Below the pieces are notes generated by a model that saw only the letters and a program-made list of their open reading frames with translations, was not told the DNA's origin and did no database searches. 7,617 nt of DNA from an uncultured Bacillota bacterium (GTDB lineage Bacteria > Bacillota_I > Bacilli_A > RFN20 > CAG-826), in assembly GCA_946623775.1 (NCBI GenBank), contig CAMORJ010000069.1:1-7617 (forward strand). The letters run 5' to 3'. The position numbers and the translations under genes are program-made. Of this stretch, positions 1 to 5,716 are shown one piece after another (positions within the stretch are counted from its first letter, which is position 1; every line of letters begins with the position of its first letter).

Positions 1-1
1 T

Positions 2-49
2 CTGAAAGCGAACCCCAACGGGCAGATGAAACTCGCTGCCAAAGCATAA
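2..49 (+). CDS. 3' end of an unidentified gene (partial)
   Basis: The frame beginning at base 2 reads LKANPNGQMKLAAKA and stops at TAA 47-49. The codons look like the tail of an ordinary cytoplasmic protein with a Lys/Ala-rich end, and a strong intrinsic terminator begins 45 bases downstream, which is where a gene end is expected. The other forward frame that stays open runs straight through the terminator and is unlikely. With only 15 residues the family cannot be named. Confidence 0.5.
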   Translation: MKANPNGQMKLAAKA

Positions 50-93
50 GGCGATTGCGCCTTTGCCGGCTGCTTGAAAAACCGCTGACTTAC

Positions 94-130
94 AAAAGCA
101 CCGAACCCAGCATGGATTCGGTGCTTTTTT
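94..130 (+). terminator. Rho-independent terminator
   Basis: AAAAGCACCGAA (94-105) pairs with TTCGGTGCTTTT (117-128). After one C/A mismatch, two more C-G pairs (107-108 with 114-115) close on an AGCAT loop, and the 3' arm runs into a T tract ending at 130. It ends the upstream partial gene and insulates the toxin-antitoxin operon from read-through. Confidence 0.9.
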
Positions 131-190
131 GGAGGCCCCCCTCACCCCTAAATAACTTTGGAGCGCTTTTTTATTCATGCCTTAGGCAAA

Positions 191-202
191 CTAGATATCT
201 AG
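191..202. repeat. Perfect 12-bp palindrome CTAGATATCTAG
   Basis: The sequence is identical to its reverse complement, and its AGATAT arm recurs at 201-206. It lies in an AT-rich stretch about 55 bp upstream of the toxin-antitoxin promoter, so it could be a binding site. It is short and unlike the promoter dyads, so chance in AT-rich DNA is quite possible. Apart from this I see nothing in 131-255. Confidence 0.3.
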
Positions 203-255
203 ATATATAGCAAGAGATAAAAAAGAGACATAGGAACAAACGTGCTGTTTTAACC

Positions 256-284
256 TTGTAATACAAATAATTTGTATATACAAT
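256..284 (+). promoter_or_regulatory. Promoter with two operator dyads for the toxin-antitoxin operon
   Basis: A -35-like TTGTAA (256-261) and a -10 TACAAT (279-284) are 17 bp apart, predicting a start near 291 and a short leader before the RBS. Two related dyads cover these boxes: TTGTA-A-TACAA (256-266) and the perfect palindrome TTGTATATACAA (272-283), with centres about 16.5 bp apart. Paired dyads over the promoter are what is expected for repression by a ribbon-helix-helix antitoxin, alone or complexed with its toxin. Dyads and boxes are seen directly; autoregulation is inferred from the family. Confidence 0.65.
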
Positions 285-307
285 TTGGAGAGAAAGGAGA
301 TGCTCTT

Positions 308-595
308 ATGAAAGATAAAATGGTGTGCTTCCGGGCGGATCCGATTACATTAGAAGAAGCGAAAAAGATAATTGTTGGAGAAGGGCAAACCCTGTCCGGG
401 GTTTTAAATTCTTATTTAGCCGAAATAGTCCGCAAGGGAGGTTTTGGCTTTTCCCCGCTTCCTGAGAGATCTTCTTTCGCGGAGAATACCTACCCTTTTG
501 GCTATTTTTCCTTTTTGAGGGGGCTAGAAGCCGGAGAATTTGCCGATGTTGATTTGCTTGCTGCTGACGAAGCGCCGGAGGATGTGAATCTATGA
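308..595 (+). CDS. RelB/DinJ-like antitoxin, ribbon-helix-helix
   Basis: This 95-residue protein is the likely antitoxin of the operon. Residues about 4-40 (MVCFRADPITLEEAKKII ... LSGVLNSYL) fit a ribbon-helix-helix fold of the RelB/DinJ type: a short beta strand, then two helices with the second ending in a hydrophobic NSYL segment. The remaining 55 residues are acidic and aromatic, as expected for a flexible tail that wraps the toxin. The ATG at 308 is preferred because AGGAGA (295-300) lies 7 bases upstream; an in-frame TTG at 272 falls inside the promoter dyad and would lie upstream of the predicted transcript start. The stop overlaps the toxin start as ATGA. The expected roles are to neutralise the toxin by direct binding and to repress the operon through the dyads at 256-283. 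Family assignment comes from pattern only. Confidence 0.78.
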   Translation: MKDKMVCFRADPITLEEAKKIIVGEGQTLSGVLNSYLAEIVRKGGFGFSPLPERSSFAENTYPFGYFSFLRGLEAGEFADVDLLAADEAPEDVNL

Positions 596-987
596 AGTAT
601 CTGCTTGACACGAACATCCTCTCTTATCTTCTTAAAGGCAAGGGAAGCAATATCGTAAATAGACTATCCTCCATCGATTCCAAGGATATTTATGTCCCAA
701 GCATCGCCTATTCCGAGCTGCTTTTCGGCGCACAGAAGGCAGGGAATCAAAAGCTTGCGGCCGCGATAGAAAAAATGGTGAGTCCTTTCAAAATCGTTCC
801 TTTCACGCGAAAAGAAGCTTCGGCCTACGCCTCCATACGAAGCGATTTGGAAAAGAAGGGAACTCCGATTGGAGCGATGGACCTTCTCATCGCCTCCATT
901 GCCATTGCGGGCAACTATACATTGATTTCCCACAATTGCGATGAGTTCAAACGCATAGATTCCTTGCTGCTTGAAGACTGGCTTTAA
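592..987 (+). CDS. vapC: VapC/FitB-like PIN-domain toxin, probable ribonuclease
   Basis: The 131-residue product is a single PIN domain of normal VapC length. It begins MKYLLDTNILSYLL with the first metal-binding acid D6, continues with SELLFGA (E42), then GAMDLLIA (D97), and ends with LISHNCDEFKRI, where N115 and D117/E118 occupy the usual fourth site. This is the complete acidic set of an active Mg2+-dependent endoribonuclease; VapC enzymes typically cut tRNA or rRNA and arrest translation. The start overlaps the antitoxin stop (ATGA), with GGAGG at 577-581 ten bases upstream, so the two are translationally coupled. The pairing with a RelB/DinJ-like rather than a VapB/AbrB-like antitoxin is a mixed but known arrangement. 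The RNA target cannot be deduced. Confidence 0.9.
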   Translation: MKYLLDTNILSYLLKGKGSNIVNRLSSIDSKDIYVPSIAYSELLFGAQKAGNQKLAAAIEKMVSPFKIVPFTRKEASAYASIRSDLEKKGTPIGAMDLLIASIAIAGNYTLISHNCDEFKRIDSLLLEDWL

Positions 988-991
988 ACAA

Positions 992-1008
992 AAAGGCATT
1001 TCGCCTTT
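992..1008 (+). terminator. Weak terminator-like hairpin after the toxin
   Basis: AAAGGC (992-997) pairs with GCCTTT (1003-1008) around a five-base loop, starting five bases after the toxin stop. The 3' arm ends in TTTCT rather than a long T run, so termination would be partial. No other terminator is visible before the ATPase relic. Confidence 0.45.
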
Positions 1009-1117
1009 CTAGAGGTTCAAGCACTTATGATAAGGGCTGCGGGCAAGCGTGGTTTTCCCTGTTTTGCTGACAAATCAACAAAAGATAGATTTCATCGATA
1101 CTATTTATGTATTCAAC

Positions 1118-1172
1118 CAAGCAATTTGCACGGATTGGATAAAAAATGATGTGTAAATTTGCACGGATTGGA
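1118..1172 (+). repeat. Two 33-bp-spaced repeats before the ATPase relic
   Basis: AATTTGCACGGATTGGA occurs exactly twice, at 1123-1139 and 1156-1172, a spacing of 33 bp. In the second copy the left flank completes a dyad, GTGTAAATTTGCAC (1151-1164); the first copy has a degenerate left arm (1118-1131). The motif has the form GTGyAA-TTrCAC, as do the repeats before the intact ATPase at 1561. The last GGAG of copy 2 could act as the RBS of the relic. The repeat is seen directly; a role as operator or protein-binding array is inferred. Confidence 0.75.
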
Positions 1173-1179
1173 GTTTTTT

Positions 1180-1343
1180 ATGGAACGTCTTGCGTTGGAT
1201 AATCTAATAAAATGGGACAAAACCCTAGGAGAAAACCGTTGATGGTTTATGGCGCTAGACAAGTTGGGAAGACATACTTGATCAAAGAGCTTTTCGCCAA
1301 GCGCTTCTATCCAGGCAAGGCCATCTATAAACGGGCTTTTTGA
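1180..1343 (+). pseudogene. Frameshifted, truncated AAA_14/DUF4143 ATPase relic
   Basis: From ATG 1180 the frame reads MERLALDNLIKWDKTLGENR and stops at TGA 1240-1242. In the next frame, from about 1233, it continues KPLMVYGARQVGKTYLIKE, then FAKRFYPGKAIY, and stops at 1341-1343. Together this matches the first 50 or so residues of the intact ATPase at 1561 (KPLILHGARQVGKTYALKN, then FPKSIY), including the Walker A motif GARQVGKT. The rest of the gene (Walker B, DUF4143, C-terminal nuclease-like domain) is gone; similarity ends near 1328. It is therefore a decayed relative of the neighbouring gene and retains its own upstream 33-bp repeats. Bases 1344-1431 downstream show no recognisable coding remnant. 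Confidence 0.85.
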
Positions 1344-1431
1344 AAGGGTCCCTATAAATTGCTTCCTTTGCAGAACGCTGAGTCCGCTAAGTCATTTGGC
1401 AGCCCTTTCCGCATGCTAAAATGCGCTTTCA

Positions 1432-1530
1432 GCGTTCAATAATGTGCAACGGTTACACGTTTTTGCATTCAATAATGTGCAACTGTTACACGTTTTAGCA
1501 TTCAAAAACGTGCAATTGTGTAGTAATATA
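1432..1530 (+). repeat. Three tandem 33-bp repeats upstream of the ATPase
   Basis: Units start at 1432, 1465 and 1498, exactly 33 bp apart. The first two differ at only three positions; the third matches closely over its first 22 bases, then diverges into the promoter -10. Units 1 and 2 each contain the dyad GTGCAAC-n-GTTACAC (1444-1458 and 1477-1491), imperfect at one symmetric pair; unit 3 keeps only the left part GTGCAA. A spacing of 33 bp is close to three helical turns and would place bound proteins on about the same face of the DNA. Unit 3 overlaps the -35 and -10 of the predicted promoter, so binding there could repress transcription. Identity of the binder is unknown. Confidence 0.9.
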
Positions 1531-1551
1531 TAAACGCGAATATCAGGAGGG
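1501..1551 (+). promoter_or_regulatory. Promoter and RBS of the DUF4143 ATPase
   Basis: TTCAAA (1501-1506) and TAATAT (1524-1529) are 17 bp apart, giving a predicted start near 1536. AGGAGGG (1545-1551) lies 9 bases before ATG 1561. The -35 is contributed by repeat unit 3 and the -10 by its diverged end. Units 1 and 2 carry TTCAAT at the same place but have no matching -10. Confidence 0.55.
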
Positions 1552-1560
1552 AAGAGTAAA

Positions 1561-2958
1561 ATGTATCGAAGAATCCTTGATTTTCTGAACAAGTGGAAAG
1601 CGGATGAATACCGAAAGCCGCTTATTCTTCATGGAGCCAGGCAAGTCGGAAAGACTTATGCGCTGAAAAACCTGTTCGCCCCATCCGCCTTTCCCAAAAG
1701 CATCTACGTTGATTTCCGGCGCGATGCCGACGTGAGGAGATTCGTGAAAAACCATCCCGATGCGAAGGAAATCATCGATTACCTTTCCTTGCGGTTCAAT
1801 GCGTCCATCGACAAGGACACGCTTTTGATTTTCGATGAGGCGCAAGAAGCGGTCCAGATACTGACGGCCGCGAAATACTTTGCCCAGGATTTTCCCGAAA
1901 TCCCCGTCATCATCACCGGTTCCTTGGTCAGGCTGCGCTTGCGCCAAATCGAAATGGAGGAGAAAGGCGGAGCGATCCGCCCCGATCCTGAAATCGACCG
2001 AAACCATCAGGATGGCCACAATAATTTCCTTTATCCCGTGGGGAAGGTGCAATATGCCGATTTATATGCTTTGACGTTCGACGAGTTCCTGCTCGCCTAC
2101 AATCCAAAGCTTTATGAGGCCGTGAAGCAATCCGCTTTGCGCGAGGAGCCTTTGGATAGCGGCTCGCACTCTTTGGCCCTTCAGGCGTTTTCGCTCTATC
2201 TTCAAATCGGAGGCATGCCCGAAGTGGTGGACCAATTCCTTAAGACCGGATCGCTATTGCAGGCAAGAAGGAAGGTCGAGACGCTTTTCGGCGATTATCT
2301 CGCAGACATGGGTTTATACCAGATTTCGAGCCAAACCATAGCCAGGACGAGGATGGTTTGGGAAAGCGTCTATGCCCAATTGTCAAAAGACAACAAAAAC
2401 TTCAAAATCTCGTCCATAGAAGAAGGCAAGCGTTACCGCGATTACCTCAATTCCTTCGATTGGCTTGAATTGTCTCGCCTCGTATTGCGCTGCCGCCTTA
2501 CGAAGCAGCACGTTTCCCACCCCCTGACCCCAGACGGCGAGTCGGTATTCCGCATCTATCTTCCCGATTGCGGGCTATTCGCCCACGAAGCCAAAATCGA
2601 TGCGGCGAATTTCCAGGATTCCATCGCCAACAATGCCTTGGCGGGGTATTTCTATGAGAACTACGTCGCCGAGGAGCTTTCCGCCCGCGGGATGCCCCTT
2701 TTCTATTGGAAGGGCAAGACGTCATCGGAATTGGAGTTTTTGCTCGAATCGCCGGAAGGCTTTGTCCCAATCGACGCGAAAAAGAATTCCGGAAAGCTGG
2801 ATTCATTGCAGAATTTCGCCCATCAGAATTCCTATGCCTACGCCATCAAAGTCAGCGCGAATCGCTTCGGATACGCTCCGCAGATGAGATTGAAGACCAT
2901 TCCTTTCTACGCCCTTCCATTCTATCTGGATGAGCATTTCGCCCAAACCGACGAATGA
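1561..2958 (+). CDS. AAA_14-DUF4143 ATPase with PD-(D/E)XK-like C-terminus
   Basis: This 465-residue cytoplasmic ATP-binding protein has Walker A GARQVGKT (25-32), Walker B LLIFDEAQ (88-95, D92 E93) and a sensor-1-like IITGS (117-121). A longer insert (about 125-158) follows, before YPVGKV. The DUF4143 region runs from about 200 to 410. Its end carries the PD-(D/E)XK-like pattern: E366 (FYENYVAEEL), then SELEFLL (E390/E392), then PIDAKK (D405, K407), so a metal-binding site may be present, with D405 where Glu is commoner. The length is normal for the family, and the start is fixed by AGGAGGG nine bases upstream. The family is widespread in bacteria and archaea, often in many copies, but its cellular role and substrate are not established. 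Upstream lie the 33-bp repeat array and a decayed relative; the following gene seems transcribed separately. Confidence 0.93.
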   Translation: MYRRILDFLNKWKADEYRKPLILHGARQVGKTYALKNLFAPSAFPKSIYVDFRRDADVRRFVKNHPDAKEIIDYLSLRFNASIDKDTLLIFDEAQEAVQILTAAKYFAQDFPEIPVIITGSLVRLRLRQIEMEEKGGAIRPDPEIDRNHQDGHNNFLYPVGKVQYADLYALTFDEFLLAYNPKLYEAVKQSALREEPLDSGSHSLALQAFSLYLQIGGMPEVVDQFLKTGSLLQARRKVETLFGDYLADMGLYQISSQTIARTRMVWESVYAQLSKDNKNFKISSIEEGKRYRDYLNSFDWLELSRLVLRCRLTKQHVSHPLTPDGESVFRIYLPDCGLFAHEAKIDAANFQDSIANNALAGYFYENYVAEELSARGMPLFYWKGKTSSELEFLLESPEGFVPIDAKKNSGKLDSLQNFAHQNSYAYAIKVSANRFGYAPQMRLKTIPFYALPFYLDEHFAQTDE

Positions 2959-3042
2959 GAGCTGACGTTACGGCGCCATTTTCCTTGATGCCCTGATTCT
3001 TTCCATAACATGCGCGCAGGCGTATAGTTTTCATAAAGATCT

Positions 3043-4740
3043 ATGTTTGCGTTGATTTTCTATTACGTCTTGTTCGCGATATCGGTCGTCTTGACCATCG
3101 TTTACGCATACATTTTCCATAAGCATTTCGACGGCAACATGACCATCATGACGGTCCTGGTCCCCATCATCAACCTCGGCTTCGTGCTGATGGGCTCGGC
3201 CCATAGCGCCGAGGAGGCGGTGGTGGGCCTTAAGCTCACCTATATCGGAGGATGCTTTTTGCTGCCTTCCGCCATGTTTTTGATCTACACCATCTGCGGA
3301 GTCCCCTTAAAAGGATGGATGAGGGCCCTTCTCATCGCCGTATCGGCGGGAGTCTACATCACCGTATTGACCATCGGCCACAGCACCATCTTCTATAAGG
3401 AAATGCCCGACATCGCCTATTCCGATGGGGCGGCCTATCTCACCAATAAGCATTACGGCTTCATGCACACCGCCTTCTATGCGATGGTGGGTTTATATTA
3501 CGCCGCGACGATTGGGGTCATCATCTATTCCTTCTTCCGCAGGAAGCAGATCCCGTTGAGAATCATCCTATTGGTGATTTTAGCGGTCACCATCGCCGTT
3601 TTCGGCTTCTTCGGCAGCAGGCTCATCTCCTCGAAATTGGAGATATTGCCCGCGACCTATACCTTAGGCATGATCATCTACCTCGTCATCGCCGCGAGGC
3701 TACGCCTATATGATGCGAGCGATTCGGTCACCGATTCGCTCGTGGAGAAAGGCGAGACGGGATTCGTGTCCTTCGATTCCAAACTTAGATACCTTGGCTC
3801 CAACGAGACCGCGAAGGCCATGGTCCCGGAACTTGCCTCCCTTTCGGTGGATAAGCCCGTGCAGGATCGCTGGCTGAAGGAGAATTTCCTGCCGCTTGCC
3901 CTTGCTTTCCAAGCCGATGAAAGCAAGAACCACGTGCTTCTTAAGCGCGGGGAGAAGACCTATTCCATCCACATCAACCGCCTTGTGGTCGGAAGGTTCA
4001 ACAAGGGATACCAGTTCCTGTTCACCGACGACACCGCGAACCAGGAATACCTCGCCCTGATGAGGGATTACCAAAGCCAATTGGAAGAAGAGGTCAAGAA
4101 GAAGACCCACAACATACTGGAGATGCAGGAAAAGCTCGTCCTAGGCATGGCCACGATGATCGAAGGGCGCGACAATTCCACCGGAGGCCACATCAAAAGG
4201 ACGTCCGATTGCATCGCCATCATCGTCGGGGAGATGAAGAAGATGGGATTTCTGACCGACGAAGAGTTCTGCGCATGCCTCATCAAGGCCGCCCCTATGC
4301 ATGATTTGGGCAAGATCGCGGTCGACGATTCCGTTCTTAGAAAGCCGGGAAGATTCACGCCTGAGGAATTCGAGATCATGAAGACCCATGCGCCCGAAGG
4401 GGCGAAGATCGTCGCCAAAATATTGGACGGCATCGATGATAAGAGGTTCTACGAGATCGCCGTCAACGTCGCCCATTACCATCACGAAAGATGGGATGGC
4501 TCGGGCTATCCTAGCCACTTAAAGGGCGAGGCTATCCCATTAGAGGCCCGCATCATGGCCATCGCTGACGTCTATGACGCCTTGGTCAGCAAAAGGGTCT
4601 ACAAGGAAAGCATGTCCTTCGAGGAGGCTGACCGCATCATCATGTCGGGGATGGGCAGCCAATTCGACCCTGAATTAGAGCCGTATTACGTCGCCTCAAG
4701 GCCGCTTCTTGAGAATTATTACCGGCAGCAGCAATCGTAA
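3043..4740 (+). CDS. Membrane HD-GYP phosphodiesterase with 7TM and PAS-like sensor
   Basis: The 565-residue protein has seven hydrophobic segments in residues about 3-220, resembling the 7TM sensor region found in front of some histidine kinases. A PAS-like region (about 232-335) and a charged coiled coil (about 338-366) follow, then a complete HD-GYP domain (about 367-553). The metal and catalytic residues are all visible: E374 and H383 (EGRDNSTGGH), H420-D421 (MHDLGK), H449 (KTHAPEGAKI), H480-H481 in HHERWDGSGYP, and D509 (IADVYDAL). HD-GYP enzymes hydrolyse cyclic di-GMP, some also cGAMP-type dinucleotides, so this is probably a membrane sensor controlling a cytoplasmic phosphodiesterase. 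ATG 3043 is the first possible start after an in-frame stop at 3034-3036; no clear Shine-Dalgarno precedes it. TTTCCA (3000-3005) and TATAGT (3023-3028), 17 bp apart, may be its promoter. The codons end in C/G much more than those of the toxin-antitoxin pair. The ligand is unknown. Confidence 0.95.
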   Translation: MFALIFYYVLFAISVVLTIVYAYIFHKHFDGNMTIMTVLVPIINLGFVLMGSAHSAEEAVVGLKLTYIGGCFLLPSAMFLIYTICGVPLKGWMRALLIAVSAGVYITVLTIGHSTIFYKEMPDIAYSDGAAYLTNKHYGFMHTAFYAMVGLYYAATIGVIIYSFFRRKQIPLRIILLVILAVTIAVFGFFGSRLISSKLEILPATYTLGMIIYLVIAARLRLYDASDSVTDSLVEKGETGFVSFDSKLRYLGSNETAKAMVPELASLSVDKPVQDRWLKENFLPLALAFQADESKNHVLLKRGEKTYSIHINRLVVGRFNKGYQFLFTDDTANQEYLALMRDYQSQLEEEVKKKTHNILEMQEKLVLGMATMIEGRDNSTGGHIKRTSDCIAIIVGEMKKMGFLTDEEFCACLIKAAPMHDLGKIAVDDSVLRKPGRFTPEEFEIMKTHAPEGAKIVAKILDGIDDKRFYEIAVNVAHYHHERWDGSGYPSHLKGEAIPLEARIMAIADVYDALVSKRVYKESMSFEEADRIIMSGMGSQFDPELEPYYVASRPLLENYYRQQQS

Positions 4741-4754
4741 GCCGTCTTGAGTTT

Positions 4755-4793
4755 AAAAAAGGCCACTTCGCGCGAAGCGGCCTTTGTTTTTTT
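4755..4793. terminator. Bidirectional terminator between convergent genes
   Basis: AAAGGCC-a-CTTCGCG (4758-4771) pairs with CGCGAAG-c-GGCCTTT (4772-4785), broken only by one A/C mismatch. A T tract follows on the plus strand (to 4793), and an A tract precedes it (4755-4760), giving the U run for minus-strand transcripts. It serves both the HD-GYP gene, 17 bases upstream, and the secreted-protein gene, which ends at 4801 on the other strand. Confidence 0.92.
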
Positions 4794-4800
4794 GGACTTC

Positions 4801-5451
4801 TTAGCAGCTCCAGCCGACCGTGATTCGCCTCATTAGAAGCGTATTGAGGTGGTCAAAGCTAATCTCCAAAAGAACGCTGCGGATGGGATTGCCGACCAAT
4901 TCGCCTGACCTGATCCAGGAATAGGTAATCGGCGTGTTGGCGTGCAATGGCGAATTCTCATCAACCGTATCGCCATTGACGAGGTCGTAATGGTCGCAAT
5001 AGACCGTTTCGCCGTTGATGTCTTTGTAGGTCGCCGTGGCATGGAATTCACACGATGCCATATTCCAACCAGAATTATAGGTTTGGAATTCGAATTCGAA
5101 ACTTTGAAGATTGTTGACTCCGGCGGAAAAACTGCAGCCGCCTACGTTGTTTGGTGGCTTATAGTTGAATAAGTAACCGCCTCCAAAACCTCTGCTGCAA
5201 CCAGATTTATATGGCAGGACGATAGAAGCCGTAATAGGGGTTCCTTGTCCCGTCGAAACATTTTGCTGTGGATGATCAAGGCCGCCATCACTCCAATATT
5301 GGGTCCCGACGTCGGAATTGAACGTGAACGATTTGCTCGAAACGGCGACGCTTGGGACGATATCGGGTTGGCCGTTAAATGCGACCAATAGGGTGGCGGG
5401 CACGGCCGCAATGGATATCATTGACATTATCGCGATTGTTTTCTTGTTCAT
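4801..5451 (-). CDS. Small Sec-exported protein of unknown function
   Basis: The 216-residue product starts MNKKTIAIMSMISIAAVPATLLVAFNGQ, a basic N-region followed by a hydrophobic core, consistent with a Sec signal peptide; cleavage after A24 is plausible. There is no lipobox Cys, LPXTG motif or C-terminal membrane helix, so it should be released or loosely surface-associated. The mature part is rich in Ser, Gly, Asn and aromatics, with short alternating stretches suggesting beta structure. It has five cysteines (C85, C106, C134, C152 and C216, the last residue). The end ITVGWSC resembles the repeated tails of small exported proteins I associate with uncultured gut Tenericutes/Bacilli, but this is only an impression. 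The RBS AGGAGG (5459-5464) lies 7 bases before the ATG. I recognise no domain and assign no function. Confidence 0.82.
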   Translation of the reverse strand: MNKKTIAIMSMISIAAVPATLLVAFNGQPDIVPSVAVSSKSFTFNSDVGTQYWSDGGLDHPQQNVSTGQGTPITASIVLPYKSGCSRGFGGGYLFNYKPPNNVGGCSFSAGVNNLQSFEFEFQTYNSGWNMASCEFHATATYKDINGETVYCDHYDLVNGDTVDENSPLHANTPITYSWIRSGELVGNPIRSVLLEISFDHLNTLLMRRITVGWSC

Positions 5452-5476
5452 AGCGTCTCCTCCTAAGGAAGAGGCG

Positions 5477-5485
5477 AGTATACCA
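5477..5485 (-). promoter_or_regulatory. Extended -10 promoter of the secreted-protein gene
   Basis: On the minus strand the sequence reads TGG-TATACT, an extended -10 (TGnTATACT). No good -35 is present 16-18 bp further upstream, which an extended -10 can tolerate. The predicted transcript starts near 5470, leaving a leader of about 18 bases that contains the strong RBS. Confidence 0.6.
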
Positions 5486-5546
5486 AATGCCCATCACAAA
5501 ACTGCCACAATAAAGCCGATTGTCGGCGATATTGCCCGTTCATGTT

Positions 5547-5578
5547 AAAACCGGCCAATATTTATTAGGGAATATCGG
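5547..5578 (-). terminator. Possible terminator of the DUF234 ATPase transcript
   Basis: Read on the minus strand, CCGATATT (5578-5571) pairs with AATATTGG (5562-5555), allowing one G-U, around an eight-base loop; CCGG and a short TTTT follow. A longer outer pairing is possible between GGCCAAT (5553-5559) and ATTGGCC (5593-5599). The T run is short and four bases away from the stem, so this is a weak candidate. Confidence 0.35.
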
Positions 5579-5633
5579 TTGTTATTCGATTGATTGGCCT
5601 ATCTTTTTCTCGCCGAGTTCATTCAGCCATCCC

Positions 5634-5697
5634 CGCTTAGCCATAAAGCGATTATGGAGTAAGCGAATACGCTCTGAAAGGAACGGATGGCAGAGCG
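5634..5697. repeat. Two adjacent inverted repeats downstream of the DUF234 ATPase
   Basis: CGCTTA-g-CCATAA (5634-5646) is complementary to TTATGG-ag-TAAGCG (5652-5665) with a five-base loop: twelve pairs interrupted only by a small bulge. Next to it CGCTCTG (5670-5676) pairs with CAGAGCG (5691-5697) across 14 bases. Neither has a U run on either strand, so they are not classic terminators. They may protect the 3' end of the minus-strand ATPase mRNA or be remnants of something else. The gap 5452-5716 otherwise holds only the promoter and the hairpin listed separately. Confidence 0.55.
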
Positions 5698-5716
5698 CCT
5701 GGGATAGATGCTGTTT

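Noticed and set aside
1432..1530. A short CRISPR array
   Set aside because: The units are contiguous 33-bp tandem copies with no unique spacers, and no cas gene is present. They are promoter-embedded direct repeats.
992..1560. An insertion sequence explaining the gene-poor stretch
   Set aside because: No transposase fragment, terminal inverted repeats or target duplication could be found; the only coding remnant is the ATPase relic.
1543..2052. A 169-residue antisense reading frame within the DUF4143 ATPase
   Set aside because: It lies opposite a gene with clear Walker motifs and has no recognisable domain; it is a shadow of codon bias.
3706..4518. Antisense frames inside the HD-GYP gene
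   Set aside because: They mirror the strong C/G-ending codon bias of the sense strand and carry no domain or start signal.
5582..5716. A 45-codon coding extension of the DUF234 ATPase by stop read-through
   Set aside because: The ATPase already has normal family length, the extension shows no known motif, and an open run of this length is not rare by chance.
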